Source of the DNA: DASTCZ01 sp035308165
Lineage (GTDB): Bacteria; Acidobacteriota; Terriglobia; Acidiferrales; UBA7541
Direction: 5' to 3'
NCBI GenBank assembly: GCA_035308165.1
Contig: DATGHC010000044.1
Location: 45,847-109,846 of the forward strand
DNA length: 64,000 nucleotides
Positions 40,378-49,245 of the stretch are shown in pieces. Both the position numbers and the translations under genes were made by a program. The first letter of the stretch is position 1. Every line of letters begins with the position of its first letter. The notes under the pieces were generated by a model, which did not search any database, was not told where the DNA came from, and saw nothing but the letters and a program-made list of their open reading frames with translations.

Positions 40378-41775
40378 TTGAGGAAGCTGAGAAGATTCCA
40401 TTTCATTTTTTTCACGGTGATTGTTGCCGCGTCAATGGCCGCTCCTGCTGGGCATGGGCAAGCTGCGCAGGAGCCTGCGGTTCGTCCGCCCGATTTGAAA
40501 TTGGTCACGCGTGAATTGCCGAACGGCCTGCACATGGTGCTGCTCGAGGATCATGCCGCGCCGGTCATCAATCTCCAGATGTGGTACCACGTTGGTTCCA
40601 AGGACGAGAAGCCGGGCCGTACCGGATTCGCGCATCTATTCGAGCACTTGATGTTCAAGGGTTCCGCGCACGTCCCCGCCGAGGAACATTCTCGAATCAT
40701 CGAAGCTTTCGGCGGCTTCGACAATGCCTACACCGCTGACGACATGACTGTTTTCTGGGAGACATTTCCCAGCAATTCGCTGGAGCGCGTGATCTGGCTG
40801 GAAGCGGACCGCCTGGGCAGCCTGAATGTTGACCAAGCCAATTTCGAGTCCGAGCGCGAAGTGGTGAAGGAAGAGCGCCGCGTGCGCGTGGACAACGTGC
40901 CCTATGGCCGCGTGATTGAAGACCTGTACGCCGCTGCGTTCACCGTCCACCCTTATCACCACACAACCATCGGCAGCATGGACGACCTGAACAAGGCCAC
41001 CATTTCCGATGTGCAGGATTTCTTCCACACGTACTATCGCCCGGACAATGCCACCTTGGTGATCGTTGGTGATCTCACCGTGGACCAGGCTGCCGCCTGG
41101 GCACAAAAGTATTTTGGCGGTATCCCCAAGCCGGCACAGGCAATCCCCCGGTCGATCACGCAGGAACCCAATCAGACTGCGGAGCGGCGCTTGACGCAGA
41201 CCTATCCTAATTCGCCTCTGCCCGCGGTGGTCATCGGCTACAAAGTTCCGTCCGAGTGCACCGCGGATTCTTATCCTTTGGAGCTAGCATCGAATATCCT
41301 CAGCGGGGGGGAGAGCGGCCGCTTATACCGCAAGCTTGTTTACGAAGACCAGATTGCCGTGCAGGTGAATGGCGCGGGCAATTTCACAGAAGACCCCAAT
41401 TTGTTCTTTGCCATCGCAGTGATGAACCAAGGAAAAACGGCGGCCGAAGGTGAAAAGGAAATGCACGATGTGCTCGAGGTCATGAAGACTACGCCCGTGT
41501 CTCCATCCGAGCTGGACAAGGCGAAGAATCAGGAAACCGCCGCGGTCATCCTGGGCCGGGAAACGGCACAGTCAAAGGCCGACTCCATTGGACGGTATTC
41601 GGTCATTTGCAAGAATCCCAGCATGATCAACACCGATCTCTTCAATTATTTGAACGTGACCGCGGCCGATATTCAAAAGGTCGCGCGTGAGTACTTCACC
41701 GCCGCGCGCTCCACCGTGCTCACCGTGGATGTCCCCAAAACGCCGGGAACTCCCCAGAACCAGGAGAAGCAATAG
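40378..41775 (+). CDS. Exported M16-family zinc peptidase, active subunit
   Basis: The 465-residue protein starts at TTG 40378; a TTG at 40333 is upstream of the expected transcription start. A signal peptide (about 1-30) precedes the pitrilysin-type N-terminal domain with the inverted zinc motif HLFEH (His86, Glu89, His90) and a distal Glu pair in SEREVVKEERR about 75 residues on, so it should bind zinc and be active. The C-terminal M16 domain has GGESGRLYRKLVYEDQIAVQ. Bacterial M16B peptidases often work as a dimer of an active and an inactive half, and the next gene supplies the other half. The stop and the next start share one base (TAGTG). Location periplasmic. Substrates are probably peptides. 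Confidence 0.92.
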   Translation: MRKLRRFHFIFFTVIVAASMAAPAGHGQAAQEPAVRPPDLKLVTRELPNGLHMVLLEDHAAPVINLQMWYHVGSKDEKPGRTGFAHLFEHLMFKGSAHVPAEEHSRIIEAFGGFDNAYTADDMTVFWETFPSNSLERVIWLEADRLGSLNVDQANFESEREVVKEERRVRVDNVPYGRVIEDLYAAAFTVHPYHHTTIGSMDDLNKATISDVQDFFHTYYRPDNATLVIVGDLTVDQAAAWAQKYFGGIPKPAQAIPRSITQEPNQTAERRLTQTYPNSPLPAVVIGYKVPSECTADSYPLELASNILSGGESGRLYRKLVYEDQIAVQVNGAGNFTEDPNLFFAIAVMNQGKTAAEGEKEMHDVLEVMKTTPVSPSELDKAKNQETAAVILGRETAQSKADSIGRYSVICKNPSMINTDLFNYLNVTAADIQKVAREYFTAARSTVLTVDVPKTPGTPQNQEKQ

Positions 41776-44045
41776 TGAGCTCGCCCGGCGGACCTCAACG
41801 ATTCAACCAACTTTTCTTGGTTACGATTTCTTGCATCACGTTTGCGATTTATGCCGCGTTTGCGACCAAGTCCGCCGCGGCCCAGTCACAGCCGCCCGCG
41901 CAGGCAACTCCTCAAACCGTCTCACAACAATCATCGGCTGCGCAGCTGGTTGCACAAATGCCGGCAGTCGCACCTGCCAAGCCGTACAAATTCCCACCGG
42001 TAGCCACGAAAACTTTGGCCAATGGCATGCGCGTTTTTGTCGTCAGCTCGACCGAATCGCCTGAGATCGGAGTTCAACTGTGGCTCACCTCTGCGGGAGC
42101 TGTGAATGATCCTGCCGGCGAGCCCGGAGTGGCGGCCATGACCGCCAGCCTTCTAACGCAGGGTACGGAGAAGCGGACGGCGCAGCAAATTGCCGAAGCT
42201 ATCGATTTCGTCGGCGGCTCACTCTCCGCCTCCACCAACGACGACGGCACGGTGGTCAGCGCATCCGTGGTGAAGAAGGATTTTGACCTGGCCATGGATT
42301 TGCTCTCCGACGTCACGCTGCACGCGAAATTCCAGCCCGAAGAAATTGAGCGGCAACGCCAGCAACTGCTTTCCAACTTGCGCATCAGTTATGACGACTC
42401 TGACTATCTGGCCACCGCCGTCTTCCAGCGGGTTGTTTACGGCGCACACCCTTATGGATTGCCCGGTGAGGGCACGCCCTCGTCCGTTCAGACCATGAAG
42501 CGCGATGACCTGATCCAATTCCGCGACGTTTTCTATTCTCCCAGCACCGCTCTCCTGGCTTTTTCAGGGGACATTTCACCCGACGCGGCATTTGCCGCGG
42601 CGGAGAAGTACTTCGGCGCCTGGCCGGCCAAGCCGGTAGCAATTCCAGTCCACGCGGCGCCGGGCGGCGCCGCGGGAATCCACATTTATGTCGTGAACAA
42701 GGCCGATGCCGTGCAGACACAAATCCGCATCGGCAAGCTCGGCATCCGCCGCGGCGATCCCGATTTCTTTCCCCTCTATGTTGCCAACCGCATATTCGGA
42801 GGGAGCTACAACAGCCGCCTGAACACCGAGGTCCGCATCAAGAAGGGCTTGACCTATGGCGCAAACACGATTTGGGATGTGCGCCGCGAGTCGGGTAGCA
42901 TCCTGGCATCAACGTTTACGCGCACCGAAGCCACAGTGGATGCGACAAAACTCGTTGTGGACCAAATGAAGGGCATGGCCAGCGGCAACCTGAAGCCCGA
43001 AGAACTGAATTTCGCGCGCGATTATCTGGTGGGAGTTTATCCCATCCAAACAGAGACACCTGAACAGGTCGCCGGGCGCGTTCTAACGGTGGCCATGTAT
43101 GGGCTGCCCGCAGATTACAACGAGACCTACCCCAGCCACATCGCCGCGGTGACCCTGGCCCAGGCTAATGCGGAGGCCGCAAAATATTTCCAGCCATCCT
43201 CGCTGGATATCGTTCTTGCCGGTAACGCCGCGCAATTCCGCGAGGCTTTGAAGAAACTATTCCCAGACGCGACCTATGAAGAAATCCCCGCGGCAGAGCT
43301 CGATCTGTTGTTGCCGGCTCTTCATCACGCCGTGGAACCGAATCCCCCGGCTACGCCCGAAACTTTGGCCTTGGGCAAGTCACTCTTGTTAACAAGTGCA
43401 GAGGCTGCGGGAGGCGCTGCCCTGGATAAGGTTATGAGCCTGGAATATTCGGCCACGGGCAAGACGCAAACCGCCCAAGGTGAATTCCCGATTCAGTTGA
43501 AACTCTACATGTCCTATCCCGACCATTACCGCATGGATACGCAGCTTTCCTTTCCCGGGGCATCCACGCCATACAATCTCGTCCAGGCTTTTGACGGGAA
43601 GGCAGGTTGGATCAGCGCCCCTCAGCAAGGGTCCACTGCCACGTCTCCGGAACAGAATATCGAGTTCGTCCGGCGAATATTCCTGACGGGTGGATGGGGA
43701 CTGTTCCGCGCGGCGAAAGCGGGAACATTGCAGGCGCAGTCGCTGGGACAGCGCGATTTCCAGGGCCAAAAAGAGGACGCCGTTGCCGTTACTGCAGGCG
43801 ACATTCAAGTGACCATCTATTTGGACCCGGCCACCCACCTCCCTTTCGGCGTGATGTATCCGCAGGACACACCGCAAGGGCGGGTCGAGTCGGTTGAAGT
43901 GTGGAGCGACTACCGCGAAGTGGAAGGCGTGAAATTTCCTTGCCACAATGTCAGCTTCCGGAACGGCCAGAAATTTGCCGAAAGCTCCGTGCAGGAAGTG
44001 AAGATCAACACGAATCCAAACTCAAGCCTGTTCGTCAAACCTTAA
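41775..44045 (+). CDS. Exported M16-like protein, degenerate zinc site, with C-terminal extra domain
   Basis: A 756-residue partner of the preceding peptidase. A signal segment (about 8-36) leads to an M16-like pair of domains (about 70-520). At the position of HxxEH it reads AMTAS (in GVAAMTASLLTQGT), so zinc binding is lost. It keeps the Arg-Tyr substrate motif region GGSYNSRLNTEVRIKKGLTYG, expected of the non-catalytic half. The remaining ~220 residues (about 540-756) form a separate beta-rich domain (ALDKVMSLEYSATGKTQTAQ, YMSYPDHYRM), resembling lipoprotein-carrier or outer-membrane-associated domains, possibly for substrate capture or docking. GTG start at 41775 overlaps the previous stop by one base. 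Family pairing is well established; the added domain's role is inference. Confidence 0.87.
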   Translation: MSSPGGPQRFNQLFLVTISCITFAIYAAFATKSAAAQSQPPAQATPQTVSQQSSAAQLVAQMPAVAPAKPYKFPPVATKTLANGMRVFVVSSTESPEIGVQLWLTSAGAVNDPAGEPGVAAMTASLLTQGTEKRTAQQIAEAIDFVGGSLSASTNDDGTVVSASVVKKDFDLAMDLLSDVTLHAKFQPEEIERQRQQLLSNLRISYDDSDYLATAVFQRVVYGAHPYGLPGEGTPSSVQTMKRDDLIQFRDVFYSPSTALLAFSGDISPDAAFAAAEKYFGAWPAKPVAIPVHAAPGGAAGIHIYVVNKADAVQTQIRIGKLGIRRGDPDFFPLYVANRIFGGSYNSRLNTEVRIKKGLTYGANTIWDVRRESGSILASTFTRTEATVDATKLVVDQMKGMASGNLKPEELNFARDYLVGVYPIQTETPEQVAGRVLTVAMYGLPADYNETYPSHIAAVTLAQANAEAAKYFQPSSLDIVLAGNAAQFREALKKLFPDATYEEIPAAELDLLLPALHHAVEPNPPATPETLALGKSLLLTSAEAAGGAALDKVMSLEYSATGKTQTAQGEFPIQLKLYMSYPDHYRMDTQLSFPGASTPYNLVQAFDGKAGWISAPQQGSTATSPEQNIEFVRRIFLTGGWGLFRAAKAGTLQAQSLGQRDFQGQKEDAVAVTAGDIQVTIYLDPATHLPFGVMYPQDTPQGRVESVEVWSDYREVEGVKFPCHNVSFRNGQKFAESSVQEVKINTNPNSSLFVKP

Positions 44046-44152
44046 GTGCGATCCGGCGGCGAACTCAAGCTCTCCATTTGGTGCACCGCTAAGGCTGGCA
44101 TACACTGGAAGTGTTTCGGGCAGGCTGACTGAATCAGCAGAAAGAGACACAT

Positions 44153-45919
44153 TTGAACGCCATCCGACGTTTCATTTTACGCACTCAACTCCTTACAATT
44201 TCGATTTTCATCGTCGCAGTCCTTGCTGCCTCCGCGCACGCGTTCCCGCGAAAGCCTGGTCAGGCCCAGGCCGCGCAACCACAAGCGCCGCCGTCGCCGC
44301 TTCTGGCCACCATGCGCGCGGAGCTGGATCGCAGTATGCCCGTGCTCAGCCATGCCAGCCCACCGGCATACTTTATCAATTACTCGGTGACGCAATCCCG
44401 CCGGGTGCAGGTGATGGGCTCCAACGGCGCCCTGCTCGATAGCTCGGAAAATCTCAATCGCTTTCTCGAGGTGCAGGTGCGTGTCGGCAGTTACGAGTTG
44501 GACGATACCCACAAGGTCGGCGGCCAGGAATCTTTACAAATGAATCCAGGCGCCACCGCCGTCCCTTTGGAAGATGACCCTGCTGTTTTGCGCCGCGCAA
44601 TCTGGCTGGAAACGGACAAGCAATACCGCGCGGCCGCCGAAGCGCTGGTGAGGATTCAGACCAACAAGGAAGTGCAAGTGCAATCCGCCGAGGAAGGCGC
44701 CCCGGATTTTTCACATGAGAAGCCGAAGACATTTTACGGACCGGAAGCTGCCTACCAGCTCGACCGCAAGCCCTGGGAACAAAAAGTCCGGGATTATACC
44801 GCTTACTTCCGGCAGTCCAGCGACATCATTAATTCCATCGTCACCTTCACGGCGCAGGCTGAAAACCAATACGAAGTGAACAGTGAGGGCACTCAGATTC
44901 AGTTCGGGCAGGTGCGGTTCCGCCTGGAGCTATTCATTCAGGGCAAGGCGCCCGACGGGATGGACCTGAACCGCTACTTCAATTTCGATTGGGTGGACTC
45001 CAAGGAAGAACCCTCCAACGATGCGGTTTTCGCCGCGGAAAAAACCATGCGCTCCGAACTCGAAGGCCTGGTGAAGGCTCCGCTGGTTGAACCTTACGCC
45101 GGGCCCTCCATGCTCACTGGCCGCGCCGCTGCCGTGTTTTTCCACGAAGTGTTTGGCCACCGCGATGAAGGCTTCCGGCAGAAGGACGTCAGCGAGGGCC
45201 AGACTTTTGCCCGCAAAGTGGGCGAGCCCATCATGCCTGACTTCATTTCCATCGTGGACGATCCGACCAGGTTGCGCCTGAACAAAGACGTGCTGCTTGG
45301 TTCCTATCCGTTCGACGATGAAGGCGTTCCATCGCAACGCGTGGTGTTGGTGGATAAAGGCGTCTTGAAGGGTTTCGAGATGTCACGCCAGCCCCTCAAG
45401 GAATTTCCCAATTCCAACGGACATGGGCGACGTCAGCTGGGCGCGGCCCCGGATTCCCGCCAGGGCAATTTGATCGTGGAAAGCAATCGCAAGGTGAGCA
45501 ACGCTGAACTGAGGCGATTGTTCATCGAAGAAATTAAGAAGCAGGGAAAAACGTTTGGCCTGCTGTTTGATGACATCGCCGGCGGTTTCACTTTTACGGG
45601 CCGCGGACAGCCACAGGCATTCCGCGTTGAACCACTGGTGGTCTACAAAGTGTATGCCGACGGACGCCCGGATGAACTGGTGCGCGGAGTGAATATTGTG
45701 GGCACGCCGCTGCTTTCCTTAATGAAGATCGTGGCCACCGGTGACACCACAGACGTTTTCAATGGCTATTGCGGCGCGGAATCGGGCTCCGTGCCAGTGT
45801 CCGCTGCCGCGCCGCCCATGGTGATCTCTGAAATGGAAGTCGAGAAAAAGGAATCGTCCACGGACAGGCCCCCCGTGCTGCCCCCACCGGCGCATGATCA
45901 TTCAGGAGACAAGCAATGA
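44153..45919 (+). CDS. Exported TldD-type metalloprotease, active-site residues intact
   Basis: The 588-residue protein starts at TTG 44153 with a signal peptide (about 1-30, ending AHA-F). The TldD/PmbA fold follows. The zinc motif HEVFGH (His331, Glu332, His336) and the downstream Cys540 (FNGYCGAESG) are present, so it should be the catalytic half of a TldD/TldE-type pair. Family TldD is normally cytoplasmic and processes RiPP precursors or damaged peptides, whereas this one is predicted to be exported. It is 107 bases after the M16 pair and overlaps the next gene by four bases. Substrate unknown. Confidence 0.88.
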   Translation: MNAIRRFILRTQLLTISIFIVAVLAASAHAFPRKPGQAQAAQPQAPPSPLLATMRAELDRSMPVLSHASPPAYFINYSVTQSRRVQVMGSNGALLDSSENLNRFLEVQVRVGSYELDDTHKVGGQESLQMNPGATAVPLEDDPAVLRRAIWLETDKQYRAAAEALVRIQTNKEVQVQSAEEGAPDFSHEKPKTFYGPEAAYQLDRKPWEQKVRDYTAYFRQSSDIINSIVTFTAQAENQYEVNSEGTQIQFGQVRFRLELFIQGKAPDGMDLNRYFNFDWVDSKEEPSNDAVFAAEKTMRSELEGLVKAPLVEPYAGPSMLTGRAAAVFFHEVFGHRDEGFRQKDVSEGQTFARKVGEPIMPDFISIVDDPTRLRLNKDVLLGSYPFDDEGVPSQRVVLVDKGVLKGFEMSRQPLKEFPNSNGHGRRQLGAAPDSRQGNLIVESNRKVSNAELRRLFIEEIKKQGKTFGLLFDDIAGGFTFTGRGQPQAFRVEPLVVYKVYADGRPDELVRGVNIVGTPLLSLMKIVATGDTTDVFNGYCGAESGSVPVSAAAPPMVISEMEVEKKESSTDRPPVLPPPAHDHSGDKQ

Positions 45920-47754
45920 TTTCCGCCACCAAGAAATTTGTTCCGGCAGCTCGCACCATTGCGGCCGTCGCAATTCTTTTTTCAATCGGGTGCGCGGTTC
46001 CACTCCGCGCGCAACAGTGGCCTGCCGCCGACGCCGACCGAACCCTGAACGCCATGCAGGATGAGCTCGAACGTTCGCGCACACGGATGCAATTGCCCAA
46101 TGTTGAAAAGCCGTACTTCATTCAGTACCGGCTGGTGGATCTCGACATCCGCACCATCACCGCTTCCTTCGGCGCGCTTGTCTCCACCACTACCGCACAC
46201 AACCGTTTGATGGATGTCGGCGTTCGCATCGGCGATTACAAACTGGACAGCTCGAATTTTATTTCCGGGGGAAATCCCGTGGGTTTCCTGGGTTCCGCCG
46301 GGCAAGTCGGCGTGGATGGCGATTACAACTCGCTGCGGCAGGATCTCTGGATCGCCACCGACCAGGCCTACAAACAGGCGCTCGACGATATGGCCCGCAA
46401 GCAGGGCTATTTGCGCAGCTTGTCGAAGCCGCCCGAGATTGCTGATTTTTCTCAGGAGAAGCCGGTGGTGATGGTGAACCCGCGCGTCTCCCCTGATTGG
46501 ACCAATCGAAATTGGGAGCAGGAAGCCAAGCAAGCAACCGCCGCGCTTCGCGCCTATCCCGGCCTTTATGCCAATCGGATCACCTACACGCTGATTTACG
46601 AAACCTATTACGTCATGAACACCGAGGGAACAAGAATGCGTGTGAGCCGAACCATTTCGGCCATCGAGTCGAGTATTGAGACTCAGGCGCCGGAAGGGGT
46701 TCCCATGCATCACTTCTATTCCACCTATGTCACCCGGCCCGTAGATCTCCCCTCTCCTGCTGAAGTTTCCAGGCAACTGGATGCGCGCGCCAAGGAATTG
46801 ATGGCTCTACGAACGGCCGACCCTATGCCCGCCTACTCTGGGCCCGTTCTATTTGACGCGCGCGCCGCTGCCGCCGTGCTGGCGCAAATGTTGGGGCCTT
46901 CCGTCATTGGCTCGCGTGCGCCCCTTTCCTTGCTGCCGATTGTTGACCAACTTACGGAACGGCTCGGCGGCCGCAGTGAATGGAGCGGGCGAATCGGGTC
47001 GCGCGTGCTCCCGACGGAGGCTTCTTTGGTGGACGATCCGTCCGCGACCGACTCACAGGGGCGCCCTCTCGCGGGTTCCTACGCTGTGGATGACGAGGGA
47101 GTCCCTTCGCAACGCGTGTCCATCGTCGAAGCCGGAATGTTGCGCAATCTCGATATGTCTCGCAGGCCTGGGTCTGACTTCGCACAGTCCAACGGCCATG
47201 GCCGGAACATTTTGCTTGGCGAGGCGCGCGCGGCCAGCAGCAATCTTGTGTTTCGATCGGCAAACGGCCTTTCAGCCGCCGATTTGAAGAAGAAATTCCT
47301 GGCCGCATGCAAGGACGAAGGCCGGCAATGGTGCCTCCTGGTGCGCGAAATGGATAATCCCGCCGTCGGCATTAGCCGTCAGGAGGAATTGAACAGCGAA
47401 TTCCAGGACCTTGCTGGGGGCGCATCAAGCGGCGAGCGCGTTCCACTCGTCGTCTATAAGGTGAATGTTGCAGACGGCAACGAAGAGCTGATGCGTCCTG
47501 GGCATTTGCTGGGTTTGAATCTTCGCGTCCTGCGGGATGCATCGGGCTTCGGCAATGACCCGGCTACGGTCTCCTATGCTCAAAGCCAGGAACAGGGCAT
47601 CGCCGGGACCGCGCTGGCAGCCTACGGCACGGTGGACAACGGCGTCCCCAGCACCATCAGCGCGCCCGCCGTGCTCTTTCCCGATGTCGAAGTCCGCGAA
47701 GCTCGCGGCGAAATGCGCCGCTTGCCGCTGGTACCGCCACCACCCATGCAATAG
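45916..47754 (+). CDS. Exported TldE/PmbA-like protein without zinc motif
   Basis: A 612-residue paralogue of the previous gene with a signal segment (about 10-32, containing SIGC, a weak lipobox-like site). The fold is the same, but the region of HEVFGH reads LAQMLGPSV and the Cys of GYCG is not conserved, so it should be the non-catalytic partner, like TldE/PmbA. It keeps GSYAVDDEGVPSQRVSIVEA and NGHGRN, which match the partner's DDEGVPSQR and NGHGRR. It overlaps the TldD-like gene by four bases (ATGA), supporting a stable complex. A hairpin follows the stop. Confidence 0.85.
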   Translation: MISATKKFVPAARTIAAVAILFSIGCAVPLRAQQWPAADADRTLNAMQDELERSRTRMQLPNVEKPYFIQYRLVDLDIRTITASFGALVSTTTAHNRLMDVGVRIGDYKLDSSNFISGGNPVGFLGSAGQVGVDGDYNSLRQDLWIATDQAYKQALDDMARKQGYLRSLSKPPEIADFSQEKPVVMVNPRVSPDWTNRNWEQEAKQATAALRAYPGLYANRITYTLIYETYYVMNTEGTRMRVSRTISAIESSIETQAPEGVPMHHFYSTYVTRPVDLPSPAEVSRQLDARAKELMALRTADPMPAYSGPVLFDARAAAAVLAQMLGPSVIGSRAPLSLLPIVDQLTERLGGRSEWSGRIGSRVLPTEASLVDDPSATDSQGRPLAGSYAVDDEGVPSQRVSIVEAGMLRNLDMSRRPGSDFAQSNGHGRNILLGEARAASSNLVFRSANGLSAADLKKKFLAACKDEGRQWCLLVREMDNPAVGISRQEELNSEFQDLAGGASSGERVPLVVYKVNVADGNEELMRPGHLLGLNLRVLRDASGFGNDPATVSYAQSQEQGIAGTALAAYGTVDNGVPSTISAPAVLFPDVEVREARGEMRRLPLVPPPPMQ

Positions 47755-47755
47755 C

Positions 47756-47781
47756 AGCGCTGCGATTCCAATCGCGCCGCT
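47756..47781. terminator. Hairpin between convergent genes
   Basis: AGCGCTGCGATT (47756-47767) and AATCGCGCCGCT (47770-47781), ten of twelve pairs with a two-base loop, between the protease operon and the MFS gene. No T tract on either strand; possible bidirectional terminator. Confidence 0.35.
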
Positions 47782-47783
47782 AT

Positions 47784-49139
47784 CTACACCGGCGGCTCTC
47801 CGCCGCTCATCCCCTGCGCGATCATCAATTGCTCCGCTTCCGCGCGCAGGATCGGTAGGCGCAAATAGAACATTCGCGCCGCGCCCAGGCAGGCGATTCC
47901 ACCGATGGCCACCGCCCACGGAGCGCTGATCCACTGGGCCACCACGCCCCCAAACAACGCTCCCAGCGGCGCCATCCCCATCAGCATCATCGAGTAGAGC
48001 GACATCATCCGCCCGCGCAACCGGTCGGGCACCATGGACTGGATCAGTGTGTTGGCGCAGGCCATTTGCGTCATGATCATGAATCCGGTGGGCACCAGCA
48101 CGATCAGTGAAAAAGTGAAATTGCGAGAAAACGCGAAGACAATCAGTAGCGCGCCAAATCCGGTTGCGGACAGCGCCGCCACACGGCCGAGCCCGCGCAC
48201 ACCGGTCCGCGACGCCAGGAAAAGCGCGCCAAACAATGCTCCCACTCCCGTCGCGCCCATCAGCAGGCCGAGCCCCCAGGCCCCGCCGTGCAGAATGCGG
48301 TCGGCGAAAATCGGCATCAACACGGTGTAAGGCATCCCCACCAGGCTCACCAGTCCAATCAGGATCAGCAAGTCGCGCACTGGCCGCGTCTGACGCGCGA
48401 ATTGAAATCCCTCGGCAATGTGCTGAATCATGGGGACGTGTTCCGCGATTTTGCGCGGCGTAATTCTCATCAGCAATAGCCCTACGATCACCGCGATGAA
48501 GCTCACCGCGTTGATGAAGAAGCACCAGCCTTCCCCGATGGTTGCCACCAAGATTCCCGCCACGGCCGGGCCCACCACACGCGCTCCATTGAACATGGAG
48601 GAGTTCAGCGCAATGGCGTTCATCAGGTCTTCGCGGCCCACCATTTCCACAAGAAATGCCTGCCGCGCGGGGATGTCAAAAGCGTTTACGACTCCGAGCA
48701 GCGATGCCAGCACAATGATTTCCCAAACGGTCAGCCAATTCCCGAGCGTCAGCGCTGCGAGGATCGACGCAAGAACCATCATGATCGTCTGTGTGGCGAT
48801 CACAACGCGATGGCGGTTATAGCGATCGGCAATCGTCCCGGCCACGGGCGAAAGCAAAAAAATTGGAATTTGCGAAGCGAATCCCACCACGCCCAGCATC
48901 AACGAGGAATGCGTCATTCGATAGACCAGCCACGACAGTGCCACGCTCTGCATCCACGTGCCGATCAGCGAAATGATCTGTCCACCGAAGAAGAGTTGGA
49001 AGTTGCGGTGGCGTAGCGCGCGCAACGTGACCGGAATCTTGCCGGGTCGCGCTGGCATGCCCGTGCCGGCCGGCGGCGTAGTCTCGGCATCTGCGAGCGC
49101 CGAAGCTTCCGCTGTTTGAAATGAGTCTGCGTCTGCCAT
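47784..49139 (-). CDS. MFS transporter (EntS-like efflux type)
   Basis: A 451-residue membrane protein with about 12 helices. After a hydrophilic leader (about 1-40) comes FQLFFGGQIISLIGTWMQSV, DRYNRHRVVI at the loop 2-3 motif, and NAFDIPARQAFLVEMVGREDL, all typical of MFS_3 (enterobactin-exporter-like) proteins. Efflux is more likely than uptake. It is convergent with the protease operon and downstream of the PadR-ADOP-ADOP operon with a gap of 106 bases. Substrate unknown. Confidence 0.88.
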   Translation of the reverse strand: MADADSFQTAEASALADAETTPPAGTGMPARPGKIPVTLRALRHRNFQLFFGGQIISLIGTWMQSVALSWLVYRMTHSSLMLGVVGFASQIPIFLLSPVAGTIADRYNRHRVVIATQTIMMVLASILAALTLGNWLTVWEIIVLASLLGVVNAFDIPARQAFLVEMVGREDLMNAIALNSSMFNGARVVGPAVAGILVATIGEGWCFFINAVSFIAVIVGLLLMRITPRKIAEHVPMIQHIAEGFQFARQTRPVRDLLILIGLVSLVGMPYTVLMPIFADRILHGGAWGLGLLMGATGVGALFGALFLASRTGVRGLGRVAALSATGFGALLIVFAFSRNFTFSLIVLVPTGFMIMTQMACANTLIQSMVPDRLRGRMMSLYSMMLMGMAPLGALFGGVVAQWISAPWAVAIGGIACLGAARMFYLRLPILRAEAEQLMIAQGMSGGEPPV

Positions 49140-49245
49140 GGCAAGGAGCGAAAGAACATTCTAGCTTGACGCGCGAGCAGATGCGAAACCTGCGGCGGGA
49201 TTGCCAACACGTGGGAAGAGACAAATTAGCCGGCGAGTCGCCCTG

